Shown: piece by piece, positions 7,704 through 15,434 of the stretch | How positions within the stretch are numbered: the stretch's first letter is position 1 | Layout of the letters: every line of letters begins with the position of its first letter | Source of the DNA: an uncultured Pseudomonadales bacterium | Lineage (GTDB): Bacteria > Pseudomonadota > Gammaproteobacteria > Pseudomonadales > Azotimanducaceae | Direction of reading: 5' to 3' | NCBI GenBank assembly: GCA_937921865.1 | Contig: CAKZWF010000024.1 | Coordinates: 1 to 64,000, forward strand | Length of the DNA stretch: 64,000 bases | Notes under the pieces: generated by a model | Database searches by the model: none | What the model was told of the DNA's origin: nothing | The model's input: only the letters and a program-made list of their open reading frames with translations | Translations under genes and position numbers: made by a program

Positions 7704-8000
7704 ATGAAGCCCTGTAAACGCATAGAAATTGTTATTGAAGAAACCCTGACCCGGCGCATGGCGCAGATGCTGGAAGCTCAGGGCACTCCGGGCTATACCC
7801 TGATTCCCCGCGCCAGCGGTCAGGGGGATCGTGGCGCACGGCGAGCTGATGATCCGACCGGTACCCTGACTAACGCTGTTTTTATCATCGCCACAGATGA
7901 TGATGCGGTGGCTGAGCGGATTGTCGAAAATGTGCGGCCGCTGCTCGAGCGTTCCGGAGGAATCTGCCTGGTGTCCGAAGCGCTTTGGGTCAGGCACTGA
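7704..8000 (+). CDS. sbtB: PII-like SbtB-type regulator
   Basis: A 98-residue ferredoxin-fold PII-like protein: KRIEIVIEE strand, TRRMAQMLEAQGTPGYT helix, a T-loop region SGQGDRGARRADDPTG, then TNAVFIIATDDD and AERIVENVRPLLERSGG. Its position 27 bases after sbtA identifies it as the SbtB partner, which in cyanobacteria binds cAMP, AMP and other adenine nucleotides and gates SbtA from the cytosolic face. The C-terminus SEALWVRH lacks the CGPxGC redox motif found in several cyanobacterial SbtB proteins. AAGGA lies upstream of the ATG. Confidence 0.85.
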   Translation: MKPCKRIEIVIEETLTRRMAQMLEAQGTPGYTLIPRASGQGDRGARRADDPTGTLTNAVFIIATDDDAVAERIVENVRPLLERSGGICLVSEALWVRH

Positions 8001-8036
8001 GACTGACCCGATTGCCGCTTTGCGGTGCTGTGCGGA

Positions 8037-8069
8037 ATCAGGGCAGAGGTTTTCTGAACGTGCCCTGAT
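8037..8069. terminator. bidirectional hairpin between convergent sbtB and CYP153 genes
   Basis: Perfect 9-bp arms ATCAGGGCA (8037-8045) and TGCCCTGAT (8061-8069) enclose 15 bases. It lies in the 80-base gap between two convergent genes, as expected for a shared terminator, although a T-run is missing on either side. Confidence 0.5.
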
Positions 8070-8080
8070 GCCACCTTAGG

Positions 8081-9430
8081 TCAGTCGCGGAGGGTCACCG
8101 GCAGCTCACGAATACCGTGAATGAAGCTTGAAGCCAGGCCCACAGGATCGCCGGTGACCTCCACTTTCGGAAAGCGCTTCATGATCTCTTCCCAGATGAT
8201 GTTCAGTTGCATCTCAGCCAGACGATTGCCCACACAGCGATGAATGCCGAAACCGAACGCGGTGTGCTGACGGGCATTGTCACGATCAATCATGAACTTG
8301 TTGGCGTCGACAATCTTCTCCTCATCACGATTGCCGGAGATGTACCACATGCAGACACGATCGTTTTTCTTGATCTGCTTGCCACCCAGCTCGGTGTCTT
8401 CGGTGGCCGTACGCGCCATATGAGCGACCGGCGACTGCCAGCGAATAATCTCCGGCACCATCTTCGGGATCAGACCGGGGTTCTGCATCAGCTTCTGATA
8501 CTGATCAGGATGTTCGTTCAGTGCGAGAACGCCACCTGAGATCGAATTCCGGGTGGTGTCGTTGCCGCCGACAATCAGCAGCATGACGTTGCCCAGCAGC
8601 TCCTGTGGATCCATGTTGTTAGTAGACGGATCGTGCGCCAGCATCGAAATCAAATCGAATTTCGGCGGCGTGGTTTTGCGCTCTTCGTAATGAGCCTGAA
8701 AATAGGCCAGACATTCAAACAGCTTTTTGAAGCCTTCATCCGGTGTTTCGAAGTATTCCGGATCGCCGAGATTCTGGATGGTGTCGGACCAGTCGATCAG
8801 CTTCATCCGGTCTTCCTGCGGTATGTCAAACAGGGTCGCCAGCATCTGCGCGGTCAGCTCAACGGATACATGGCGCACCCAGTTGAATTCTTCATTGCGC
8901 GGCAGCGCGTCGAGAATTGCACCGGCCCGTTCGCGAATCAGTGGCTGCAGGTCAGCCAGGTTTTTCGGTGTGAACATCGGTGCGATGACCTTGCGCTGGT
9001 CATCGTGTTTTGGTGGATCTTCCTGGATGAACATGGGCAGGGAATACTCGTCTTCACGGTCTGGTACGCCGCCAAGGGCAATTCCGCCTTTCTTGGTCTG
9101 CGAAGAAAACAGCTCGTGATGAGAGTCCACGTATTTGATGTCGTCATATTTGGTCACCGACCAGTAGGGACCAAACATGCTTTCTTCGTGGTAGTGCACC
9201 GGATCTTCGTTGCGCAGCCGTTCCAGATGTTTCCAGTGGGTGCCGTTTAAAAACAACGCTGGATGTGAAGGATCTACTTTATCCAGAGGAATGGAATAGG
9301 GGTCATAGTCCGGGTCAATGGCGAATGCCGCCAACATCTCTTTATTGGAAACGGTCATGTCTCCAGATCGTGATCGTGCCAGCAGGGATTTACGTTCTTC
9401 GTCACTGCTGCTGATGTACTGTTCGCCCAT
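8081..9430 (-). CDS. cytochrome P450, CYP153-like alkane/fatty-acid omega-hydroxylase
   Basis: A 449-residue soluble P450. Motifs: I-helix GGNDTTRNS, ExxR as EIIRWQ, and the heme loop FGFGIHRCVGNRLAEMQL with the thiolate Cys399. The heme loop, the GGNDTTRNSISGG segment and the RELPVTLRD terminus are typical of CYP153, which terminally hydroxylates medium-chain alkanes, fatty acids or cyclic compounds. CYP153 enzymes need a ferredoxin and ferredoxin reductase; neither is adjacent here. The gene stands alone, convergent with sbtB. Family confident, substrate inferred. Confidence 0.88.
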   Translation of the reverse strand: MGEQYISSSDEERKSLLARSRSGDMTVSNKEMLAAFAIDPDYDPYSIPLDKVDPSHPALFLNGTHWKHLERLRNEDPVHYHEESMFGPYWSVTKYDDIKYVDSHHELFSSQTKKGGIALGGVPDREDEYSLPMFIQEDPPKHDDQRKVIAPMFTPKNLADLQPLIRERAGAILDALPRNEEFNWVRHVSVELTAQMLATLFDIPQEDRMKLIDWSDTIQNLGDPEYFETPDEGFKKLFECLAYFQAHYEERKTTPPKFDLISMLAHDPSTNNMDPQELLGNVMLLIVGGNDTTRNSISGGVLALNEHPDQYQKLMQNPGLIPKMVPEIIRWQSPVAHMARTATEDTELGGKQIKKNDRVCMWYISGNRDEEKIVDANKFMIDRDNARQHTAFGFGIHRCVGNRLAEMQLNIIWEEIMKRFPKVEVTGDPVGLASSFIHGIRELPVTLRD

Positions 9431-9661
9431 GGTGGTATCTCCGTTCTTGTCGATCGCCTGCTCAGTGAGGCATCGTGGATTGTCCGCGATCGGATCGAAT
9501 TTGGTTGCCGTTGCCTTTATCGGTTTATTTTATAGCAGATTCGAGGTGGCGCAGGCGATTAACCTGTGCGCAGTTCTGCATACCTGGGGGACACAATGGT
9601 ATTCTTGCCGCCGCTTGGGAGCGCCTCGTTTGCCGGGTGTGTGGATAGTTAAGGCTGGGGT

Positions 9662-11251
9662 ATGGATCTGCGAAAGAAGTTAAAGATCTGCGGTTTAGGC
9701 TTGTTGCTGCCGCTGGCTGGATGCACCCAGCTGGGCCCTGACTATCAGCAGCCTGAAACTGCCATCAGTGAATCGTGGACCTACCCGGAAGAGGTCGGCC
9801 TGAAAGCCGAGTCTGCCGAGCTGGTAGCCTGGTGGCAGACTTTTCAGGATCCGGTTCTTGGTGATCTGATCGATCAGGCCTATCAGCGTAACTACGGCCT
9901 GGAAGTTGCCGGACTCAGGGTGCTGGAAGCCCGAGCCCAATTGGGTATCGCAATTGGTTCTGCCTACCCTCAGTCCCAGCAGCTCGCAGGCTCCGCCAGC
10001 CGGTTGCGCGCCAGTAAATCCAATGCCAATACCGGTGCCGGTGACCTCAACTATGCGCAGTACAGCGTGGCAGCGAACGTTGGCTGGGAACTGGATTTCT
10101 GGGGGCGCTTCTCGCGCGGCATTGAGTCTGCGGATGCCAGCTTCCTGGCCTCCATCGCCGAGTATGACAATGCGCTGGTGTTGTTGATTGCCCAGGTTGC
10201 GACCACCTACACGACGATTCGTACTATCGAAGAAAGACTCCGGCTGGCCAGGGAAAATCTGGTTCTGCAGCAGCGCAGCTTTGACATTGCCGAGCTGAAA
10301 TTCCGCGAGGGTCAGGATTCAGAACTGGATATGCAGCAGGCCTTGACGCTGCTGCTCAGCACCGAGGCCAGTGTGCCGTCATTGCAGGCTCAGCTCATTC
10401 AGGCGCGCAATGCACTGGCCACGCTTCTGGCCCTCCCCACCAACCAGATTGCAGGTTCTCTGGGAGATAAAAGCGCGATTCCCAGCCTGCCCGAATCGAT
10501 CGCAGTGGGTATCCCTGCTGATCTTTTGAGGCGACGGCCCGATGTTCGCCAGGCGGAACTGCAGGCGGTGTCTCAAAGCAATCTGATTGGCGTGGCGCAG
10601 GCGGATCTATATCCGTCATTTGCTCTGGTCGGCACTGTTGGTCTGGCTGCTGCTGGCAGCACCAGTACGACGCGGACGGGTAACAGTGGTTTCACCGAGC
10701 TGCTGGATGGTGACAGTCTGCAGTTCTCAGCTGGCCCCCAGTTCAGCTGGAATGTGCTGAACTACGGGCGATTGAAGAACAGCGTCCGCGTTCAGGACGC
10801 CCGCCTGCAGCAGCTGTTGATCAACTATCAGAACATCGTGCTTAACGCCGCTCAGGAAGTAGAAGACGCGATGATCAACTTCCTCAACGGCAAACGGCAG
10901 GCGGAGATTCTGGAGCGCACGGTGACTTCAGCTCAGCGTTCTTCTGATCTTTCATTGCTCCGCTATAAGGAGGGGTTTTCGGATTATCAGCGGGTGCTCG
11001 ACGCTCAGCAGTCATTGTTTTCCTCGCAGCAGCGATATGTTGAAGCTCAAGGGTCGACTGTTCAGGCAGTAGTGGCGCTCTACAAAGCGCTTGGTGGTGG
11101 CTGGCAGCTGCGTGAAGGCCAGCAGTTTGTGGACGAGGCGATCCGTGCGCAGATGCGCGAGCGTACGGATTGGGGAGAGTTACTTGAACCCGAGGCAACA
11201 GACCCGGCGATTACTGAGCCTGAGGGAACCTTCCGTAAACCGGATGCTTAA
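9662..11251 (+). CDS. outer-membrane efflux lipoprotein (NodT/OprM type)
   Basis: A 529-residue TolC-like outer-membrane factor with a lipoprotein signal (LLLPLAGC, Cys around residue 20) and the conserved start TQLGPDYQQPE. Internal features of RND outer-membrane factors include GWELDFWGRF and the LLRRRPDVRQAE motif, and the two halves repeat (ATTYTTIRTIEERL and RYKEGFSDYQRVLDAQQSL). It forms the exit duct of a tripartite pump with the HlyD adaptor and DUF2955 protein downstream. The C-terminus beyond residue 490 is an acidic tail rich in Glu/Thr/Pro. Confidence 0.9.
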   Translation: MDLRKKLKICGLGLLLPLAGCTQLGPDYQQPETAISESWTYPEEVGLKAESAELVAWWQTFQDPVLGDLIDQAYQRNYGLEVAGLRVLEARAQLGIAIGSAYPQSQQLAGSASRLRASKSNANTGAGDLNYAQYSVAANVGWELDFWGRFSRGIESADASFLASIAEYDNALVLLIAQVATTYTTIRTIEERLRLARENLVLQQRSFDIAELKFREGQDSELDMQQALTLLLSTEASVPSLQAQLIQARNALATLLALPTNQIAGSLGDKSAIPSLPESIAVGIPADLLRRRPDVRQAELQAVSQSNLIGVAQADLYPSFALVGTVGLAAAGSTSTTRTGNSGFTELLDGDSLQFSAGPQFSWNVLNYGRLKNSVRVQDARLQQLLINYQNIVLNAAQEVEDAMINFLNGKRQAEILERTVTSAQRSSDLSLLRYKEGFSDYQRVLDAQQSLFSSQQRYVEAQGSTVQAVVALYKALGGGWQLREGQQFVDEAIRAQMRERTDWGELLEPEATDPAITEPEGTFRKPDA

Positions 11252-11268
11252 CTACAACGGGATGAACT

Positions 11269-12387
11269 ATGGCCGAAGATAACCTGGCAGACTCCGCCGA
11301 GGACACCTCTGCTGCACCAGCAGATCCTGTCCGGCGCTGGACGCTGATCGTGACCGGTGTGATTGTTGTGTTGATCTGCTGGTATCTGGCTGCCGATCGT
11401 CTCACACCGTTTACCTCCCAAGCGCGAATCAAAGCCTACGTGGTGCCGATTGCGCCGCAGGTATCCGCACGGGTTATCGAGGTTAAAGTCGGCAACAACG
11501 AACTTGTTGAAGCGGACCAGGAGCTGGTGTTGATTGATCCCAGCAGCTATCAACTGTCCGTGCAGGCTGCCGAAGCAAGTCTGGCGGCGGCGCGCCAGCA
11601 GCTCGGTGCTGCCACGGCGGCCGTTGATGCTGCCCGCGCGGGCGTAAGTGCGGCGCAGGCGAGATTGACCAAAGCGGAGCAGGAAGCTGACCGGCTGCGG
11701 CGTATTTTCAAACAGGACCCCGGCGCAATTTCTGAACGTCGGGTGCAGTCAGCGGACGCCAGTCTGGTCGAAGCCCGCAGTTCGCTGGTTCAGGCCCAGG
11801 CTAATCTCGAACAGGCGAAGCAGAATCAGGGTCTGGCCGGTGACGACAACAGCCGCATCCTGTCGGCGCAGGCGGCATTGGAAACCGCCCGACTGGATCT
11901 CGAACGCACAATCATCCGCGCACCTGAACGGGGTCTGGTTACCGATCTGGCAGTGGATCGCGGCAACTATGCGCAGACGGGCCAGCCGCTGATGACCTTC
12001 ATAGCGATTGAAGAACTGTGGATCCAGGCGGACCTGACTGAAAACAACTTGGGACACGTGACTGCCGGAGACAAAGTAGAGTTTGTTCTCGATGTACAGC
12101 CGGGTCGTATATTTACTGGAGAAGTCCGCAGTGTTGGCTTCGGCATTTCTTCAGACAACGACTCTCTCGGGACCTTGCCGACGATTGATAACGATCCGAA
12201 CTGGTTGCGTGATGCTCAGCGTTTTCCCGTGGTGATCGATTTTGACCCTGGCACTCTGGAGCAGCCAATCGGATTGCGGGTTGGCTCTCAGGTCAGTGTC
12301 ATCGTATACACCGACGAACGCTGGCTGATGAATCTGCTGGGTGCGCTGTATGTCCGTATCATCAGCCTCCTCAGCTATGCCTACTGA
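11269..12387 (+). CDS. HlyD/EmrA-type membrane-fusion adaptor
   Basis: A 372-residue periplasmic adaptor anchored by one helix at about residues 24-44 (WTLIVTGVIVVLICWYLAA). It has the lipoyl/biotinyl half-motif AYVVPIAPQVSARVIEVKV, an Ala/Gln-rich coiled-coil hairpin (residues 90-205), and the returning beta-barrel half TIIRAPERGLVTDLAVDRGNYA. This is the EmrA/YibH/AaeA arrangement. It starts 17 bases after the outer-membrane factor and overlaps the DUF2955 gene by 11 bases, so the three form one operon. Exported substrate unknown. Confidence 0.88.
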   Translation: MAEDNLADSAEDTSAAPADPVRRWTLIVTGVIVVLICWYLAADRLTPFTSQARIKAYVVPIAPQVSARVIEVKVGNNELVEADQELVLIDPSSYQLSVQAAEASLAAARQQLGAATAAVDAARAGVSAAQARLTKAEQEADRLRRIFKQDPGAISERRVQSADASLVEARSSLVQAQANLEQAKQNQGLAGDDNSRILSAQAALETARLDLERTIIRAPERGLVTDLAVDRGNYAQTGQPLMTFIAIEELWIQADLTENNLGHVTAGDKVEFVLDVQPGRIFTGEVRSVGFGISSDNDSLGTLPTIDNDPNWLRDAQRFPVVIDFDPGTLEQPIGLRVGSQVSVIVYTDERWLMNLLGALYVRIISLLSYAY

Positions 12388-13453
12388 GCCAAACGTGCGT
12401 GTGCTGGCTGATCAGCGGGTAATCCGTTATGCGGTGGGTACCAGCTCCACACTGGCTTTATCGCAGATTCTGGCTTGGGATCAGTCTTATCTTGCGGCAG
12501 TTTTTGCTGCCACGTTTCTCGCTTTGCCGATGTCACCACCGAAACTCAAAGGTGGATTGGTCTTTCTGATTATCCTGATGGCAGCGTTGCTGCTCGGCTT
12601 GCTGATTCTGGGGCCGCTTAAATACTATGAGGCTGCAGGGTTACTTCTGCTGGCGTTGAGTTTCTTCAGCGTCTTCTACTACGCACTCAAAGGCGGTAAT
12701 CCGCTGGTCACTGCGCTGGCGATCGCCGGGCTTGCGGCGGTTCCCATAGTGGGCGTGTTGTCAGTACCAGCTGCGATCAGTGTCTGTGTAAGCCTGTTGA
12801 AAGCAGGTCTGGTTGCATTGCTGGCTCTGTGGTTTTTTCACGCGATCTTTCCTGATCCTCCGGTCATCGCGAACGCCGTGGTCCAACCTGCAGCAGCGAC
12901 ACCCGCAGGCCCTGTTGTTCCTCCAGCGCGGTTGGCTGCACGGTCAACTCTGGTGGTGATGCCGGTGCTGGTGTGGCTGCTGGCCACCAGTGGGGTATCC
13001 AACATCGCTGTGGCGATCAAAGTATCTTCGATGGGCCAGCAGGCCAGCGCCGATTCCTCCAGGCAGGCGGGATGGTCGTTACTGGCTTCAACCTTCATAG
13101 GCGGGGTTGCGGCGATTCTGATCTGGATGGTGCTCAAGGTATGGCCGAGCCTGTTGCTCTACAGCCTGCTGGTGCTGCTGGCCGGTCTGGTGATGGGGCG
13201 ACGGATCTTTGCAGGCGCGGCATTCGCACCGGGAGGGCAGGTCTGGTCCTATGGGTATGTGACCATGTTGATCATACTGGGACCGATTGTGCTGGATTCA
13301 GGAGATGCCGCCGGTGGTCGTTTTCTGGATCGGCTGCTGATGTTCCTGGGAGCGACGGTCTATTCGGTGCTGGCGGTGTTTTTCTTCGACGCAGTGATGG
13401 GTCACCGCAAAGTGCACAACGATCGCGTTCCATTGGGTAAAGCAAACACCTGA
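12377..13453 (+). CDS. DUF2955-type integral membrane pump component
   Basis: A 358-residue protein with about ten hydrophobic helices in two halves, matching the DUF2955 membrane proteins that accompany HlyD adaptors (AaeB/FUSC-like organisation) in place of an RND or MFS pump. Residues 160-190 are a Pro/Ala-rich cytosolic linker (VVQPAAATPAGPVVPPA). The ATG at 12377 (MPTEPNVRV) overlaps the end of the adaptor gene; an upstream in-frame start at 12341 would extend the overlap and adds no conserved residues. Role: inner-membrane transporter of the tripartite system. Confidence 0.78.
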   Translation: MPTEPNVRVLADQRVIRYAVGTSSTLALSQILAWDQSYLAAVFAATFLALPMSPPKLKGGLVFLIILMAALLLGLLILGPLKYYEAAGLLLLALSFFSVFYYALKGGNPLVTALAIAGLAAVPIVGVLSVPAAISVCVSLLKAGLVALLALWFFHAIFPDPPVIANAVVQPAAATPAGPVVPPARLAARSTLVVMPVLVWLLATSGVSNIAVAIKVSSMGQQASADSSRQAGWSLLASTFIGGVAAILIWMVLKVWPSLLLYSLLVLLAGLVMGRRIFAGAAFAPGGQVWSYGYVTMLIILGPIVLDSGDAAGGRFLDRLLMFLGATVYSVLAVFFFDAVMGHRKVHNDRVPLGKANT

Positions 13454-14341
13454 TCAACGCGCGGCAGACGTGTACAGATTTTCGATATGTGTCGTCAGCA
13501 GACGCGCGATCGCGCGGATACGCGGCACCATCTGAGTGCTTTTTGCGCAAACCAGATAGAACTCGCTGTCGGGCATGCCTATGCCCAGATCAATTGCTAC
13601 CAGATCATCTTCCGGCCGGCTCGCCTCAGATGTGCTGATGATCATTGCCCCCAGACCCGCCCGCAGCGCACTTTTCTGAACGAGATAGTCATCGGATGCG
13701 AATACCGGCTGAAAGCCCGGAATAAGTCTTTCCAGGACGGGTCTGGGCGCGACCGACTCAAACGGCGCGCACCAGGTTATCCAGTCGATGTCTGACCAGG
13801 TGCATTGGGCTGGCAGATTTTCCGCATAGCGGCGCTGAGCATAAACACCAACGCCGCTTCTGGCTTTCATCAGGGTAATGAGTTCCGGCTCGTTGGGTGC
13901 GCGAGTCCGCAGTGCGAGATCGGCAGCTCCACGGGTCAGATCGAGGTGTTCGATACCGGCAATGACTTCCAGTATAACGTCCGGATAGCGGGCTCTGACC
14001 GTCGCTGCAAACGGTGCCAGCTGTTCTACCGCAATACCCGGTGGGGCGGCGATTCGGACGCTGCCGCTGATGGTGGCGTCGTGGGCCTGGGCTCCGAGGA
14101 CAAACTCCGTCGCCCAGCGTGCCATCTGCTCTGCTGCCGGTACCAGTCGCAATGCGGCATCAGTTGGTTCGGCACCCTGACGACCGCGTCGGAACAGCTG
14201 GGTGCCCATTCTGGCTTCCAGATTCGCAATCCGTCGGCTTACCGTGGGCTGACCAACCCCCAGGATACGTGCGGCGCTGCTGAAACTGCGCTGTTCGCTG
14301 ACTGCCAGAAAGGTTTGTGCATCGTCCCAGGAGATCTGCAT
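13454..14341 (-). CDS. LysR-family transcriptional regulator
   Basis: A 295-residue LysR protein. The winged helix-turn-helix is plain at residues 5-60 (FLAVSEQRSFSSAARIL, GVGQPTVSRRIANLEARMG), followed by a substrate-binding domain. It is convergent and abutting with the DUF2955 gene and divergent from the MBL-fold lipoprotein, with an AT-rich palindromic promoter region between. By the usual LysR arrangement the divergent MBL gene is the best candidate target, though efflux control is possible. Confidence 0.88.
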   Translation of the reverse strand: MQISWDDAQTFLAVSEQRSFSSAARILGVGQPTVSRRIANLEARMGTQLFRRGRQGAEPTDAALRLVPAAEQMARWATEFVLGAQAHDATISGSVRIAAPPGIAVEQLAPFAATVRARYPDVILEVIAGIEHLDLTRGAADLALRTRAPNEPELITLMKARSGVGVYAQRRYAENLPAQCTWSDIDWITWCAPFESVAPRPVLERLIPGFQPVFASDDYLVQKSALRAGLGAMIISTSEASRPEDDLVAIDLGIGMPDSEFYLVCAKSTQMVPRIRAIARLLTTHIENLYTSAAR

Positions 14342-14360
14342 CGTGGTCGATATCCAGCTT

Positions 14361-14370
14361 ATGTATACAT
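14361..14370. promoter_or_regulatory. palindrome ATGTATACAT in divergent LysR/MBL promoter
   Basis: A perfect 10-bp palindrome inside an AT-rich stretch 20 bases upstream of the LysR start and about 90 upstream of the MBL start. It is the kind of dyad LysR regulators bind; the assignment is from position only. Confidence 0.4.
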
Positions 14371-14459
14371 TAGTGCATGAATATATACGAATTTTGTCGA
14401 TTTATATCTGATAGAGGATGGATAAGACTATGGACCGATCTAAACAACAGGACTTTCCA

Positions 14460-15434
14460 ATGCGCCAACGCTTATTCATCTGTGTCGTTGTGATGGCCAT
14501 AACGATGTTTTCCGCCTGCTCCAGTACCTCACAGGGCGTGCGTCCTGCGCCGTTGGGAAAATCCAGCTCAAGCTCTGCGCTGCAGGCAACAATCAACGAA
14601 CCGGGACCCCTGGTGGTCGAGAAACTGCTGGCGGCAACCTGGGTGGTGGACCGGGCCGGGCTTATCAATCTCGATCACGCCAGAGCACGCGAGGCTGGAC
14701 TGACAGCCGGTGACGAAGCGATCGAAATCTATTTCTATCGGGTCAGCCATCCGCAATTCGGCACCTACATTATCGATTCCGGGGTCGCTGAGAGTTTTGC
14801 CGACCCGGCCAGCAATGCCGACGTCAGCTGGCTGATCAGACAGGCGATGAATACGTCAGATCTGAAGCTGCAGCTGTCGATCGCAGACTGGCTGGATGAC
14901 AGCAGAATTCAGCTGGATGGAGTTTTTCTTACCCATCTGCACATGGATCACATCATGGGGCTGACCGACGTACCGTCGGGTGTAGCCGTATATGCGGGTC
15001 CCGGAGAAACGTCGGTCCGTTCGTTGCAGAATGCTTTTACCCAAGGCACAACAGACCGCCTGCTCAAGAACGTCGACAATCTGCTCGAGTGGCAATTCAG
15101 CGCTGACCCGGATGGTGAGTTTGCCGGGGTCATTGATATCTTTGGTGATGGTTCTCTGTGGGCCATCCATGTACCCGGTCATACCCCTGGCAGCACAGCG
15201 TTTGTTGCCCGTACTTCAACCGGTGCGCAGTTGATTACCGGAGATGCCAGCCATACCGCCTGGGGTTGGGAGCACGGGGTCGAACCCGGCGAATTCTCCG
15301 TTGATCAGGCGCGTAGTGCCCGGAGTCTGGCCGCGCTCAAAGTGCTGACTGCCGCTAACCCGGGGATGGCAGTACATCCCGGTCACCAGTCGCTGCAGAC
15401 CGGATCAGCAATAGCATCAGCACCTGCGCGATGA
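14460..15434 (+). CDS. MBL-fold metallo-hydrolase lipoprotein
   Basis: A 324-residue metallo-beta-lactamase-fold hydrolase with a lipoprotein signal (FICVVVMAITMFSAC, lipobox FSAC, Cys20). The zinc motif is THLHMDHI (residues 158-165, H-x-H-x-D-H), followed by HVPGHTPGSTAF and a ligand Asp in ITGDASH. Such proteins hydrolyse lactones, esters or phosphodiesters; this one should sit in the periplasm on a lipid anchor. I chose the ATG at 14460 because AGGA lies seven bases upstream and it gives a normal signal; ATGs at 14418 and 14430 are in frame. Its 3' end overlaps the convergent antiporter gene by 80 bases. Confidence 0.85.
   Translation: MRQRLFICVVVMAITMFSACSSTSQGVRPAPLGKSSSSSALQATINEPGPLVVEKLLAATWVVDRAGLINLDHARAREAGLTAGDEAIEIYFYRVSHPQFGTYIIDSGVAESFADPASNADVSWLIRQAMNTSDLKLQLSIADWLDDSRIQLDGVFLTHLHMDHIMGLTDVPSGVAVYAGPGETSVRSLQNAFTQGTTDRLLKNVDNLLEWQFSADPDGEFAGVIDIFGDGSLWAIHVPGHTPGSTAFVARTSTGAQLITGDASHTAWGWEHGVEPGEFSVDQARSARSLAALKVLTAANPGMAVHPGHQSLQTGSAIASAPAR

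Noticed and set aside
8633-9250. 205-codon plus-strand open frame
   Set aside because: Fully antisense to the CYP153 gene; composition is that of a shadow frame.
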